NCBI RefSeq assembly: GCF_030270585.1
Contig: NZ_BSYI01000009.1
Span: forward strand, 1 to 64,000
DNA length: 64,000 nt
Reading direction: 5' to 3'
Origin: Paralimibaculum aggregatum
GTDB taxonomy: Bacteria > Pseudomonadota > Alphaproteobacteria > Rhodobacterales > Rhodobacteraceae
Part shown: positions 20,508-29,500 of the stretch, one piece after another
How positions within the stretch are numbered: position 1 is the stretch's first letter
Layout of the letters: each line of letters starts with the position of its first letter
The notes under the pieces: model-generated
What the model was told of the DNA's origin: nothing
Database searches by the model: none
What the model saw: only the letters and a program-made list of their open reading frames with translations
Program-made: the position numbers and the translations under genes

Positions 20508-21656
20508 ATGTCCGCCGCCCAGGCCGCCGCCAACGACACAGCCCCCCGCCTCGCGCTCGAGGCGGTGTCGCGGGCGTTCGACGGCACCGCCGCCGTGCGC
20601 GAAGTCAGCCTCACCGTCGAGGCGGGGGAGGTGGTCTGCCTGCTCGGCCCCTCGGGCTGCGGCAAGTCGACCTCGCTGCGCATCGCCGCCGGGGTCGAGC
20701 GCCAGGATGCCGGCCGCGTGCTGATCGACGGCCAACCGGTCTCCGACGACCGCGGCCACGCTCCGCCCGAGGGCCGGAGCGTCGGGCTGATGTTCCAGGA
20801 CTATGCGCTGTTCCCGCATCTCACGGTGGCCGAGAACGTCGCCTTCGGCCTGCGCGGGCGCCGGGCGCGCGACCGCCAGGCGGTGGTGGCGGACTATCTC
20901 CTGCGCGTCGGGCTGAAGGGCTATGGCGAGAAATACCCGCACCAGCTCTCCGGCGGCGAGCAGCAGCGGGTGGCGTTGGCCCGCGCGCTGGCGCCGCGGC
21001 CGCGGGTGATGCTGATGGACGAGCCGTTCTCCGGGCTCGACACGCGGCTGCGCGACGAGGTGCGCGAGGAGACGCTCTCGATCCTCAAGCGCGAGGGCAC
21101 CGCGGTGCTGATGGTCACGCACGAGCCCGACGAGGCGATGCGCATGGCCGACCGCATCGCGCTGATGCGCGAGGGCCGGATCGTGCAGGTCGGCGCGCCC
21201 TACCACGTCTACAACTACCCGGTGGACCGCAAGGCGGCGGCCTTCTTCTCTGATCTCAACATCATCCACGGCGTGGTCCGGGACCGCCAGACCGACACGC
21301 CCTTCGGCCTCTTCCTCACCCCGAAGATGCGCGACCAGGCGGATGTCGAGATCATCGCGCGGCCGCAGCACATCAAGATCGTCGAGGATGCGGGGGAGGG
21401 CGGCACCCGGCCGCTGGTGACGCCCGCCGACGGGATGCCGGCGCATGGCCGCGTGCTGCGCGCCCGCTTCACCGGGGCGCAGTCGCTGATCGAGGTCACC
21501 ATGGACCATGACGGCTCGGTGCTGAAGGTCACCGTGCCCTATGCCTGGCTGCCGGAGCCGGGCACCCCGGTCTGGCTCTCGCTGCGGCGCGACCGCTGCT
21601 TCCTGTTTCCCTGCGTCAACCAGCGCGTGGTCGAGACGCCCTGGGCGGCCGAGTAG
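20508..21656 (+). CDS. ABC transporter ATP-binding protein (FbpC/PotA-like)
   Basis: A 382-residue ATPase of the carbohydrate/iron/polyamine import class. Walker [10 protein letters not shown] is at about residue 47, the Q-loop lies in [18 protein letters not shown], the signature LSGGEQQR is near 147, Walker B VMLMDEPF near 167 and the switch histidine in THEPDEAM near 204. The C-terminal third ([14 protein letters not shown] onwards) is a TOBE-type regulatory domain. The spacing and the [14 protein letters not shown] segment are most like ferric-iron ATPases, but no permease or binding protein is adjacent, so it is an orphan subunit and the substrate is unassigned. It is followed by tatA after 137 bp on the same strand. 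Confidence 0.88.
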   Translation: MSAAQAAANDTAPRLALEAVSRAFDGTAAVREVSLTVEAGEVVCLLGPSGCGKSTSLRIAAGVERQDAGRVLIDGQPVSDDRGHAPPEGRSVGLMFQDYALFPHLTVAENVAFGLRGRRARDRQAVVADYLLRVGLKGYGEKYPHQLSGGEQQRVALARALAPRPRVMLMDEPFSGLDTRLRDEVREETLSILKREGTAVLMVTHEPDEAMRMADRIALMREGRIVQVGAPYHVYNYPVDRKAAAFFSDLNIIHGVVRDRQTDTPFGLFLTPKMRDQADVEIIARPQHIKIVEDAGEGGTRPLVTPADGMPAHGRVLRARFTGAQSLIEVTMDHDGSVLKVTVPYAWLPEPGTPVWLSLRRDRCFLFPCVNQRVVETPWAAE

Positions 21657-21793
21657 CGCAGGCGCGAAAGGTCGCGGGCGCCGGGCCGAAAGATTGCCCC
21701 GAATTGGCGCCCGCGGGGGCTTTCGCGCGGCCCTGGCATTCAATATGTGTAGGGAAATTGCGCGGAACCCTCGCGCGCTCGAAGGAGACACCC

Positions 21794-22042
21794 ATGGGCC
21801 TCAGCATCTGGCAAATTCTCATCGTCGTCCTGCTTCTCGTCCTGCTCTTCGGCAGCGGCAAGATCTCGGCGCTGATGGGCGACGTGGCGAAGGGCATCAA
21901 ATCCTTCAAGAAGGGCATGGCGGAGGACCCGGACGACGACGGCAAGGCCACCAAGAAGGTCGAGCGCGGCGCCGACGACACCATCGACGTGACGCCGAAG
22001 GCCGGCGAGGCGCAGTCCGACGCCAAGCGCGACAGCGCCTGA
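21794..22042 (+). CDS. tatA: Sec-independent (twin-arginine) translocase subunit TatA
   Basis: An 82-residue protein starting [20 protein letters not shown]: a short N-terminal transmembrane helix, the FGSGKIS hinge, then the amphipathic helix [14 protein letters not shown] and an acidic unstructured tail. TatA oligomers form the membrane-permeable element for folded Tat substrates. An AAGGAGA site lies about eight bases before the ATG at 21794; the longer frame upstream is not protein-like. It is followed by tatB after 22 bp. Confidence 0.96.
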   Translation: MGLSIWQILIVVLLLVLLFGSGKISALMGDVAKGIKSFKKGMAEDPDDDGKATKKVERGADDTIDVTPKAGEAQSDAKRDSA

Positions 22043-22064
22043 GCGCGCGGTCGGGGGCCGTCGC

Positions 22065-22565
22065 ATGCTCGATATCGGCTGGCAGGAACTCTTGGTGATC
22101 GGCGCGCTGGCGCTCCTGGTCGTTGGGCCGAAGGAGCTGCCGGGGCTGCTGCGCTCGGTCGGGCGCTATGCCGGCAAGGCGCGCTCGATGGCCCGCGAGT
22201 TCCAGCGCTCCATGGAGGATGCCGCCCGCGAGGCGGATCTCGAGGAGTTCAACAAGCTCAAGAATATGAAGAGCGAGGTCGAGGGCATGGCGAAGCTCGA
22301 CTTCAAGGAGCAAGCAAAGCGCAGCCAGTCGTTCATGACCGGCGGCGCCGGCAAGCCGGCGGAGCAGCCGGCGGAGGGCGCCGCGCCGAAACCGGCCGCG
22401 GTCGCGGGCGAGGGCGCCGCCGCGCCGGCCCCTGCGGCCCCGGCAGCGGCCCCGGCCCCGGCCCCGGCAGCAGCCCCGGCCCCGGCCCCGGCAGCAGCCC
22501 CGTCTGCGCCCGCTCCCTCCGCATCGGCCGCGGCCGATCCCGCCAAGTCTGGCACACATGACTGA
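22065..22565 (+). CDS. tatB: Tat translocase subunit TatB
   Basis: A 166-residue protein: N-terminal helix WQELLVIGALALLVVGPKEL with the conserved Glu in the membrane segment and the GPKELPGLLR hinge typical of TatB, followed by a long amphipathic helix. The C-terminal third is a low-complexity Ala-Pro tail made of near-identical DNA repeats (about 22430-22500), so its length probably varies between strains. TatB works with TatC as the twin-arginine receptor. Its end overlaps the tatC start by eight bases. Confidence 0.96.
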   Translation: MLDIGWQELLVIGALALLVVGPKELPGLLRSVGRYAGKARSMAREFQRSMEDAAREADLEEFNKLKNMKSEVEGMAKLDFKEQAKRSQSFMTGGAGKPAEQPAEGAAPKPAAVAGEGAAAPAPAAPAAAPAPAPAAAPAPAPAAAPSAPAPSASAAADPAKSGTHD

Positions 22566-23373
22566 CAAGCATATCGAGGACAGCTCGGCGCCGCTGATCG
22601 AGCATCTGATCGAGCTCCGGCAGCGGCTGATGTGGTCGCTGATCGGGCTCGGCGTGGGCTTCGTGGTGTGCTGGATCTTCGCCGAGGAGATCTACACCAT
22701 CCTCACCCTGCCGCTGGTCAACGCGCTCGAGGCGCGCGGGCAGGAGCCGCAGCTGATCTTCACCGCGCTGCACGAGGCCTTCTTCACCTATCTCAAGCTG
22801 GCGATGTTCGGCGGCTTCTGCCTCGCCTTCCCGATCATCGCCAACCAGCTCTGGAAATTCGTCGCGCCCGGGCTCTACAGCAACGAGCAGCAGGCCTTCC
22901 TGCCGTTCCTGATCGCGACGCCGGCGCTGTTCATCCTCGGCGGCAGCTTCGTCTATTTCGCGATCATGCCGCTGGCGATCGACTTCTTCCTGAACTTCCA
23001 GGTGCCCGGCGGCGGCGAGGACGGGGCGACCCGGATCGAGTTCCTCGGCAAGGTCAACGAGTATCTCTCGCTGGCGATGACCTTCATCCTCGCCTTCGGC
23101 ATCTGCTTCCAGCTGCCGGTGCTGCTGACGCTGATGGGCCGGGTCGGGATCGTCTCCTCGGCGGGGCTGGCCAAGGGCCGGAAATACGCCGTGGTGGGCA
23201 TCGCCGCGGTCGCCGCGGTGCTGACCCCGCCCGACGTGATCTCGCAGCTCGGGCTCGGCGCGGCGGTCTATCTGCTCTACGAGATCTCGATCCACCTCGT
23301 CGGCCTGGCCGAGCGGAAGCGCGCCGCCCGCGAGGCCGAGGAAGAGGAAGAGGACGCGGAGGAGCAGCCGTGA
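22558..23373 (+). CDS. tatC: Tat translocase subunit TatC
   Basis: A 271-residue polytopic protein. It begins with a cytoplasmic segment containing SSAPLIEHLIELRQRL, the family signature with the conserved HLxELRxR, and continues through about six transmembrane helices, including LAFPIIANQLWKFVAPGLY. The C-terminus is a charged glutamate tail. TatC binds the twin-arginine signal. The start overlaps tatB, and the stop overlaps the GTG start of the following ATPase, so tatABC and that gene form one translationally linked block. Confidence 0.96.
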   Translation: MTDKHIEDSSAPLIEHLIELRQRLMWSLIGLGVGFVVCWIFAEEIYTILTLPLVNALEARGQEPQLIFTALHEAFFTYLKLAMFGGFCLAFPIIANQLWKFVAPGLYSNEQQAFLPFLIATPALFILGGSFVYFAIMPLAIDFFLNFQVPGGGEDGATRIEFLGKVNEYLSLAMTFILAFGICFQLPVLLTLMGRVGIVSSAGLAKGRKYAVVGIAAVAAVLTPPDVISQLGLGAAVYLLYEISIHLVGLAERKRAAREAEEEEEDAEEQP

Positions 23374-24281
23374 GCGCCGACGGAACCGATCACGCCGCCC
23401 GCAGCGCCGGGGCGATGGACGACGCCGATGCCCGGCAGGCGCTGGCGCTCGAGCGCATCGCCGCGGCGCTGGAGCGGATGAGCCCGCCGCCGGCCTCGGC
23501 GCCGGATTTCGGCGCGGCGCAGGCCTTCCTCTGGTCCACCGAGCCGGACCGGCTGATCCCGGTGCCCAAGGTCAACCGGGTCGAGATCGGGCTGCTGGTC
23601 GGCGTCGACCGGGCGCGCGACACGCTGCTCGACAACACCCGCCGCTTCGCCGAGGGGCTGCCGGCCAACAACGTGCTGCTCTGGGGCGCGCGCGGCATGG
23701 GCAAGTCGTCGCTGGTCAAGGCCGCCCATGCCGAGGCCAACCGCGACGGGCGCCTCGTGCTGATCGAGATCCACCGCGAGGACATCCCCACCATCCACCG
23801 CCTGCTCGACCTGCTGCGCGGCGAGGACCGGCGCTTCCTGGTGTTCTGCGACGATCTCTCCTTCGACCGCGAGGACCAGCACTACAAGTCGCTGAAGGCA
23901 GTGCTCGACGGCGGCGTCGCCGGGCGGCCGGAGAACGTGCTGTTCTACGCCACCTCGAACCGGCGTCACCTGATGCCGCGGGACATGATCGAGAACGAGC
24001 GCTCGACCGCGATCAACCCCTCCGAGGCGACCGAGGAGAAGGTGTCGCTGTCCGACCGCTTCGGCCTCTGGCTCGGCTTCCACCCCTGCGACCAGGCCGA
24101 GTATCTCGCGATGATCCGGGGCTATGCCGCGGCCTATGGCATCGCGATCGACGAGGAGACGCTGCGCGCCGAGGCGGTGGAGTGGCGTCAGACCCGCGGC
24201 GCGATGTCCGGCCGCGTCGCCTGGCAGTTCGTGCAGGACCTCGCCGGACGCCGCGGCGTGCATCTCGCCCCGCGGGGCTGA
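23370..24281 (+). CDS. DUF815-family P-loop ATPase
   Basis: A 303-residue AAA-type ATPase. Walker A GARGMGKSS is at about residues 106-114 and Walker B FLVFCDDLSF near 156-165, then the SNRRHLMPRDMIENE segment found in DUF815 proteins. Cellular role is not established; homologues are cytoplasmic and sit in the tat/serS/yajC neighbourhood of Rhodobacterales (from memory). The start is a GTG overlapping the tatC stop (GTGA) with GGAGG just upstream; the frame running further upstream is a shadow of tatC. The gene is followed by almost 2 kb of repeats with no further plus-strand gene. Confidence 0.85.
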   Translation: MSADGTDHAARSAGAMDDADARQALALERIAAALERMSPPPASAPDFGAAQAFLWSTEPDRLIPVPKVNRVEIGLLVGVDRARDTLLDNTRRFAEGLPANNVLLWGARGMGKSSLVKAAHAEANRDGRLVLIEIHREDIPTIHRLLDLLRGEDRRFLVFCDDLSFDREDQHYKSLKAVLDGGVAGRPENVLFYATSNRRHLMPRDMIENERSTAINPSEATEEKVSLSDRFGLWLGFHPCDQAEYLAMIRGYAAAYGIAIDEETLRAEAVEWRQTRGAMSGRVAWQFVQDLAGRRGVHLAPRG

Positions 24282-24539
24282 GCACGCGGGGCCGGGGGCA
24301 AGGCCTCCCGCAGGCCCCACCCACCCGGCCATCGCCGCACCCGGCTGCCCGGTTCCGCGGCCCCCCAGCCTGCGGGAGGCCTTGCCCCCGACCCTGGCGT
24401 CTGCCTGTCCGGCGGCTGTCGCGTTGGCTGGCCGGAGCCGGGGGGGGGCCGCTGGGATGACCGGGTGTCCCGCTCGCCGGGGGCGCGGCCTTGGCCCGGA
24501 CGCCCGGCGCAGGAGGGGCGGCCATGCCGCGCGGCGGCC

Positions 24540-25846
24540 GGCCCTTTTGGCGGGCGGGCGGGCCGTTGCTGCACGCGCCGCCGCGCTGGCAGAAGCCGCC
24601 GGGCCCGGCGTCCCGACAGTGACGCTGGCCGGACCGCGGCAGCGCTTCGGCAGGAAGGCCGGTCGCGTGGGCCGCCTCCCGGCGAAGCTCGTCGCGGCGG
24701 CGGGCTCGGATGCGGCGCGCCGCAATCCCGGTCTCCATATGTGCCCCGGTCTGCCGCCGTCGCGGGCCGGCCCCCGGGCATCGCCCTCGCCGCGGTCGGC
24801 CGTTCCGGCGGGCAGGCGGGCGGGGCGCTGCTGCACGCGCCGCCGCGCTGGCCGAGGTCGCCGGGCTTGGCGTCTTGGCGGAGGGCTGGCGGGGCGGCGG
24901 CCGCGCATCGGCAGGAAGGCCGGTCGCGTGGGCCGCCTCCCGGCGATGCTGGTCGCGGCGGCGGGCTCGGGTGCGGCGCGCCGCGATCCCGACCACCATT
25001 GGCGCCTCGGTCTGCCGCCGTCGCGGGCCGGCCGCCGGACATAGCCCTCGCCGCGGTCGGCCGTTCCGGCAGGCGGGCGGGGCGTTGCTGCACGCGCCGC
25101 CGTGCTGGCAGAGGTTGCCCGGCTTGGCGTCTTGGCGGAGGGCTGGCGGGGCCGCGGCCGTACATCGGCAGGAGGGTTGGTCGAGGAACCCGCCTCCGGG
25201 CGATGCTCGTCGCGGCGGCGGGCTCGGATGCGGTGCGCCGCGATCCCGATCACCATTGGCGCCCCGGTCTGCCGCCATCGCGGGCCGGCCCCCGGTCATA
25301 GCCCTTGCCGCGGTTGGCCGTTTTGGCAGGCAGGCGGCCGGCGCGTTGCCGCACGCGCTGCCGTGTTGGCAGAGGTTGCCAGGCTTGGCGTCCCGGCGGG
25401 GGGCTGGCCGGACCGCGGCCGCGCATCGGCAGGAAGGCTGATCGCGTGGGCCGCCTCCCGGCGATGCTGGTTGTAGGGCTGCGCTCTGATGCGGCGCGCC
25501 GCGATCCCGATCACCATAGGCGCCTCGGTTTGCCGCCATCGTGGACCGCCCCCCGGGCACTGCCCTCGCCGCGGTCGGCCGTTCCGGCGGGCAGGCGGCC
25601 GGGGCATTGCTGCACGCGCCGCCGTGCTGGCAGAGGTTGCCCGGCTTGGCGTCTTGGCGGGGGGCTGGCGGGGCGGCGGCCGCACATCGGCAGGAGGGTT
25701 GGTCGAGGAACCCGCCTCCGGGCGATGCTTGTCGCGGCGGCGGGCTCGGATGCGGTGCGCCGCGATCCCGGTCTCCATATGCGCCCCTGTCTGCCGCCAT
25801 CGCGGGCCGGCCCCCGGGCATCGCCCTCGCCGCGGTCGGCGCCGGG
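24540..25846. repeat. five-copy 261-bp degenerate tandem repeat array
   Basis: A marker string close to gttgctgcacgcgccgcc recurs at 24565, 24827, 25084, 25345 and 25606, giving spacings of 262, 257, 261 and 261 bp. Each unit also repeats a ctggcagaggttgcccgg-like segment, a gtcgcggcggcgggctcgg-like segment and a ccgccatcgcgggccggc-like segment. Copies differ by many substitutions and small indels. Long frames cross the array on both strands (the longest on minus, with a recurrent Cys-containing block), but the 262- and 257-bp spacings break phase and no frame has a good start signal. I treat the array as non-coding. The stretch 24282-24540 upstream holds no gene. Confidence 0.8.
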
Positions 25847-26132
25847 GCGATGCGCGGCTTGGCGCGGGAGAGGGGGCCCACCAAGCGCGGCGCCGGGGCG
25901 ATCCGTGGCTCGGCGAGGGAGAGGGTGACGCATCGGGAGCGGCGACGGGGCGACACCCGGGCGCGTCCCGGTGCCGGCAGCGACGCGCGGGGCGGGACGC
26001 GCGCCGGCCGGGTCTTTCCGCGGCGCAGCCGCGCGGGCCTGCCGGAGGCCGAAGGGGGGCGGGGCGGCGCGGCCGGGCACGACGGTGGCAGGGGTGGGTG
26101 GGGTCTCCGGCAGGCCCGCACCCTTTCTCCCC

Positions 26133-26240
26133 GATGCGCCGCGCCGGGTGTGTCACGCCCGGTGCATTGCCCAGGACGGATCATCCGATGCGCCGCGCCG
26201 GGTGCGCCGCGCCCGGTGCTTCACCCCGGGCGGATCGTCC
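26133..26240. repeat. 54-bp direct duplication
   Basis: gatgcgccgcgccgggtg starts two adjacent units at 26133 and 26187, each ending in a (g)gcggatc/gacggatc-type segment and tcc. It lies just beyond the stop of the NlpD-like gene. Between the 261-bp array and this duplication (25847-26132) I see only a second short G+C-rich repeat (gcgccggggcgat twice) and no gene. Confidence 0.6.
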
Positions 26241-26258
26241 GGAAGGCGCCGCACGCCG

Positions 26259-27506
26259 TCACATGTAGTCGAGCGGGTTCACGGCGTTGGCGCCGCGCCG
26301 GACCTCGAAATGCATGCGCGGCGGCACCCCCCGGTCGGGCTGGGCGACCACGCCGATCTGCTGGCCACGGCTCACCTGGTCGCCCTTGCGCAGCGGCACG
26401 TCGGTGATGCGGCCATAGGAGGTGAGCAGCCCGTCCGGGTGGCGGATCAGCACGATGGTCCCGAGCCCGCCGAGCGCCTGGCTGACCAGCAGCACCTCGC
26501 CGGCCTCCGCCGCCACCACGGCGGCGCCGGCCGGGGCGTCGAAATCCACGCCCTCGTTGCGGATGTTGCCCGAGCCCTCGCGGAAGCCGAGCGCCACCGG
26601 GCCCTGCACCGGGCGCTGCAGCGCCGCCGGCCCGGCGGGCGCGGCGGCCGGGGCGGGTTCCGGCGCCGGGGCGGGGGCGGGCGCGGCGGCCTCCGGCTCC
26701 GGCGCGCGGGCGATCACGGTCTCCGACGGCCGGGTCGACTGGTACTGGCTGAGCTGCGGGCTCGCGAGATCCTCGACCGGGGTCGGGTTCGCCGGCAGCG
26801 GCGCATCGGCGCTCGGCGGCGCGGCGATCTCCTCGCGATTGCCCGGCGGCGTGGTCTCCGGCGCCCCGCCGGAGCGCTCGATGGCCTGCAGCGCGAGCTC
26901 CGGGCTCCAGCCGCTCTCGCTCGGCAGCGGGCTGGCCTGCGGCGCCGCGGTGGCGGCCAGCGGGTCGCCGGGCACGGCGCCGGGGGCGGCGGCCAGCGCC
27001 TCTGCCGCCGGATCGCCCGCCGCCGCCACCGCGGCCGTTGCCGCCGCCGGCGCGCCGGTCAGCGGCTGCGTCTCGATCAGCGGCTGCGTCTCGATCAGCG
27101 GCTCCGGCGCTGAGACCGGCGCCGCCGGCGCATAGGGGTCGGCCGCCGGCACCGGCACCGCCACGGGCGCCGCGGAATAGCCCCCCGGGCGCGGCGGCAG
27201 CACCAGCTCGTCGCCGGCGCTCAGCCGCTGCGTCGGCGCGAGCCCGTTATAGGCACCGAGCTCGGCCGCCGAGAGCCCGAGCCGGCCGGCGAGATCCGCC
27301 ACCGTCTCGCCGGCGCGGGCCTCCGCCGCCTGGTAGCCGTCATAGCGCACGATGCCGCTGGCATCCGCCGCCGGCCGCCCCGAGGGGTCGCTACCGCGGA
27401 TCTCCAGCGCCGCACGGTCCGCCGCCTGGCGGTCGGGACAGGCGGCCAGCAGCAGCACGAGCCCCGCCGCGCCGCCGCTTCTCAGCCAATTTCGCATTCT
27501 GCTCAT
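26259..27506 (-). CDS. NlpD-like lipoprotein: LysM plus degenerate LytM (M23) domain
   Basis: A 415-residue secreted lipoprotein. It has an N-terminal signal with lipobox LLLLAAC, a LysM-like domain (AGETVADLAGRLGLSAAEL), a long Ala/Pro/Glu-rich linker with a short duplicated LIETQP unit, and a C-terminal LytM fold (NEGVDFDAPAGAAVVAAEAG to RMHFEVR). The zinc ligands of active M23 endopeptidases are largely lost: the usual His before GvDf is Asn/Glu, and HLHFE reads RMHFE. It should therefore act as an amidase activator, as described for NlpD/EnvC/DipM, not as a hydrolase. I prefer ATG 27506, with GAGG six bases before it. An in-frame ATG at 27575 overlaps the pcm stop and would add 23 residues. 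It is downstream of pcm in the same operon. Confidence 0.85.
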   Translation of the reverse strand: MSRMRNWLRSGGAAGLVLLLAACPDRQAADRAALEIRGSDPSGRPAADASGIVRYDGYQAAEARAGETVADLAGRLGLSAAELGAYNGLAPTQRLSAGDELVLPPRPGGYSAAPVAVPVPAADPYAPAAPVSAPEPLIETQPLIETQPLTGAPAAATAAVAAAGDPAAEALAAAPGAVPGDPLAATAAPQASPLPSESGWSPELALQAIERSGGAPETTPPGNREEIAAPPSADAPLPANPTPVEDLASPQLSQYQSTRPSETVIARAPEPEAAAPAPAPAPEPAPAAAPAGPAALQRPVQGPVALGFREGSGNIRNEGVDFDAPAGAAVVAAEAGEVLLVSQALGGLGTIVLIRHPDGLLTSYGRITDVPLRKGDQVSRGQQIGVVAQPDRGVPPRMHFEVRRGANAVNPLDYM

Positions 27507-27571
27507 CTGCCTTGCCTCGCCTTGGGCCTTGCCTTGGCCGGTTCCGCCGGCCGGACGGGGGCGGCGGCTCA

Positions 27572-28228
27572 TCATTCGGCGTCCTCGGCCATGCCCTCGA
27601 TCAGGGGGACGAACAGCACCTCCCCGAGCTCGTGATAGGTCAGGCCGGCCTCGCTCTTCTCGATCTTGATCAGCTGCTGCACCTCGTCGGACTGCCCGAC
27701 CGGCAACACCATTATGCCACCGATGCGCAGCTGTTCCAACAACAGGCGGGGGGTGTCGTCGGCCGCGGCGGTGACGAGGATGCGGTCGAAGGGCGCCTGC
27801 TCGGGCCATCCCAGCGTGCCGTCGCCGGCGCGGATCGTGACATTGGCATGGCCCTGGCGCTCCAGCCGCTCGCGCGCCAGCAGCGCCAGCGGGCGGTGCC
27901 GCTCGATCGCGTAGACCCGCCGCGCCAGCCGCGCCAGCACCGCCGCCTGGTAGCCCGAGCCGGCGCCGACCTCGAGCACCTTGCAGCGCGGCGTCACCTG
28001 CAGCGACTGCGTCATCAGCCCGACGATGGTGGGCTGCGAGATGGTCTGGCCGCAGCGGATCGGCAGCGGCGTGTTGGCATAGGCACGCTCGCGGAAGGCC
28101 GGTTCGACATAGACCTCGCGCGGCGTCTTCTCGATCGCGTCGAGCACGCGCTTGTCGGTCACTCCCGCCTGACGCAGCGAGAAGATCAGCTGCATCAGCT
28201 CCTCGGCCCGCGCCTCGCCGCCGCCCAT
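27572..28228 (-). CDS. pcm: protein-L-isoaspartate O-methyltransferase
   Basis: A 218-residue cytosolic repair enzyme that methylates L-isoaspartyl residues with S-adenosylmethionine. QTISQP is at residues 61-66, the SAM loop VLEVGAGSGY at 84-93, and GDGTLGWPEQAPFDRI carries the later family motifs. Length is typical. The frame remains open far upstream, through an inserted IS element, but ATG 28228 has GGAG seven bases before it and matches the family start. pcm normally follows surE directly. Here 2 kb of insertion-sequence DNA separates them, so pcm may now rely on a new promoter. Confidence 0.93.
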   Translation of the reverse strand: MGGGEARAEELMQLIFSLRQAGVTDKRVLDAIEKTPREVYVEPAFRERAYANTPLPIRCGQTISQPTIVGLMTQSLQVTPRCKVLEVGAGSGYQAAVLARLARRVYAIERHRPLALLARERLERQGHANVTIRAGDGTLGWPEQAPFDRILVTAAADDTPRLLLEQLRIGGIMVLPVGQSDEVQQLIKIEKSEAGLTYHELGEVLFVPLIEGMAEDAE

Positions 28229-28349
28229 GTTCCGCTCCCCCGTTCGGCGCGCGAAGGCACGCCGTCCGCCCGACACTATCCCATCGGCGGCGCCCCTGTC
28301 AGCACCGGCCGGCGGCAGGGAGGAATGTTCGCACGGGGTTTGTGTGATC

Positions 28350-29395
28350 TGCGTACATGGTTTCAGTCTGGGCGGTTCGGACGTGTCGAGCAGTCGTCGC
28401 GCGGCAGGATGAGTTCGCGGTCCGGGTCGTAGGCATCGGCGATTTCCTCGCCGAGCGGTGCCTGATGGATGCGGTCGCACAGGCGGTCGATTGGAACGCC
28501 GCCGCCGAGGCTGTCGTGCGGACGTTCCCAGTTGTGGAAGTGCTGCCATTCCGCGAGCTTCACCCCGAGGTCCGGGTCGTCGAGATCGACGGCTGGCCGG
28601 AACTCCTCGAGTGCCGTCCGTTGCACCCTCCCGACCTTGCCGTTGAGATGCGGTGAGCGCGGCCGGATCGGACGGAACTTGATCGACCACTTCCGGAGCC
28701 TGTCCTGGACCTTGCAGGCGAAGAACTCCTGCCCGCGGTCGGTCTGGATGCGCCGGATCGACACCGGCATCTCCTCGACGACCTGGTCGAGAAAAGCGGG
28801 GGTCGACGTGGCGGACTTGTTCGGGAAGAGGCCAGCCACCTGATATCGCGGGCAATCGTCTGTCGCGGTGTACTGGTACAGGCGCGGTTCGATCTTGCAG
28901 ACGTCCATCTGCACGCGGTCGCCCGGGATCGGCCGTGCATACCGCTTCCATCGCTTTCGGACGAGGCGCCGGCGCTTCAGCCTGTTCAGGCCGTGTCGGC
29001 AAAGCACCTTGTGGATCGTGTCGACCGCGAGCCGGACGCCGTAAAGCCGCTGAAGCTCGATCCGCAGCCGTCTGATCCCGAGCTTGCGCCCCTTGCGCAG
29101 CTTGATGATGCGCTGCTCCAGGGGCGCAAGCACCCGCCGTCCGGGAGAACTCAAAGGGCGCCGGCTTCGGTCGACGAGCCCGGCCACCCCCTCCACCTGG
29201 CAACGACGCCACCACTTTCGCAGTGTTGGCCGGGAAACACCGCAGCGTCGGCAGGTGAGCCCCGCATTCCCCGTCCGCTCGCAGGTCTGCACCCGGATCA
29301 ACCGCGCTGCCGGTGTCATCGCATCCTCCCATCAAGGCCGAAAGCAATGATCCTAGCGACAAGCCTCGGAGATGGACGATGAAACCATGTCCACA
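28350..29395 (-). mobile_element. IS481-type insertion sequence between surE and pcm
   Basis: The element is about 1,046 bp and is bounded by imperfect inverted repeats. TGCGTACATGGTTTCA lies at 28350-28365; the complement of 29380-29395 reads TGTGGACATGGTTTCA (14 of 16 identical). It contains one transposase frame nearly filling the element, as in IS481. I could not see a clear target-site duplication; left flank ends gtgtgatc, right flank begins aacttc. Its base composition is less G+C-biased than neighbouring genes. Confidence 0.8.
28363..29319 (-). CDS. IS481-family transposase, catalytic Glu apparently lost
   Basis: A 318-residue DDE transposase. It has an N-terminal helix-turn-helix (CRRCGVSRPTLRKWWRR) and an integrase core with the first Asp in RVQMDVCKI and the second in IQTDRGQEFF. 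The third catalytic residue normally sits 35 residues after the second Asp, in a NGKVER motif. Here the motif reads NGKVGR, so Gly (GGG) stands where Glu (GAG) is expected, a single-base change. The frame is otherwise intact and full length. If the reading is right, the enzyme is catalytically dead and the copy can only move in trans. Confidence 0.88.
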   Translation of the reverse strand: MTPAARLIRVQTCERTGNAGLTCRRCGVSRPTLRKWWRRCQVEGVAGLVDRSRRPLSSPGRRVLAPLEQRIIKLRKGRKLGIRRLRIELQRLYGVRLAVDTIHKVLCRHGLNRLKRRRLVRKRWKRYARPIPGDRVQMDVCKIEPRLYQYTATDDCPRYQVAGLFPNKSATSTPAFLDQVVEEMPVSIRRIQTDRGQEFFACKVQDRLRKWSIKFRPIRPRSPHLNGKVGRVQRTALEEFRPAVDLDDPDLGVKLAEWQHFHNWERPHDSLGGGVPIDRLCDRIHQAPLGEEIADAYDPDRELILPRDDCSTRPNRPD

Positions 29396-29497
29396 AACTT
29401 CGCAGGCGCGTAACGCCACTACATCGCCTGACAGATCGAGGGGAAAGGCAGACGCAGTATCATCATGCTCTCGTGCTTTGAATCGAAATGGCTTCAC
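29396..29497 (-). pseudogene. 5' fragment of an unidentified gene cut by the IS481 element
   Basis: A frame begins with GTG at 29497, preceded by a good GGGGAGG site, and reads VKPFRFKAREHDDTASAF before running into the IS481 end. Its codons are AT-richer than the chromosome average, like the flanking mobile DNA. It is probably the start of a gene from an earlier insertion. The product is unknown. Confidence 0.35.
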
Positions 29498-29500
29498 GGC

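Noticed and set aside
24013-26184. A 723-codon minus-strand frame with Cys-containing repeats
   Set aside because: It starts in arginine/proline-rich sequence without a ribosome-binding site, overlaps the 3' end of the DUF815 gene, and the repeat spacing (262, 257) breaks phase.
28229-29497. A 641-codon frame joining pcm to the IS region
   Set aside because: The upstream 423 codons are antisense-frame IS481 DNA; pcm starts at 28228 with its own ribosome-binding site.
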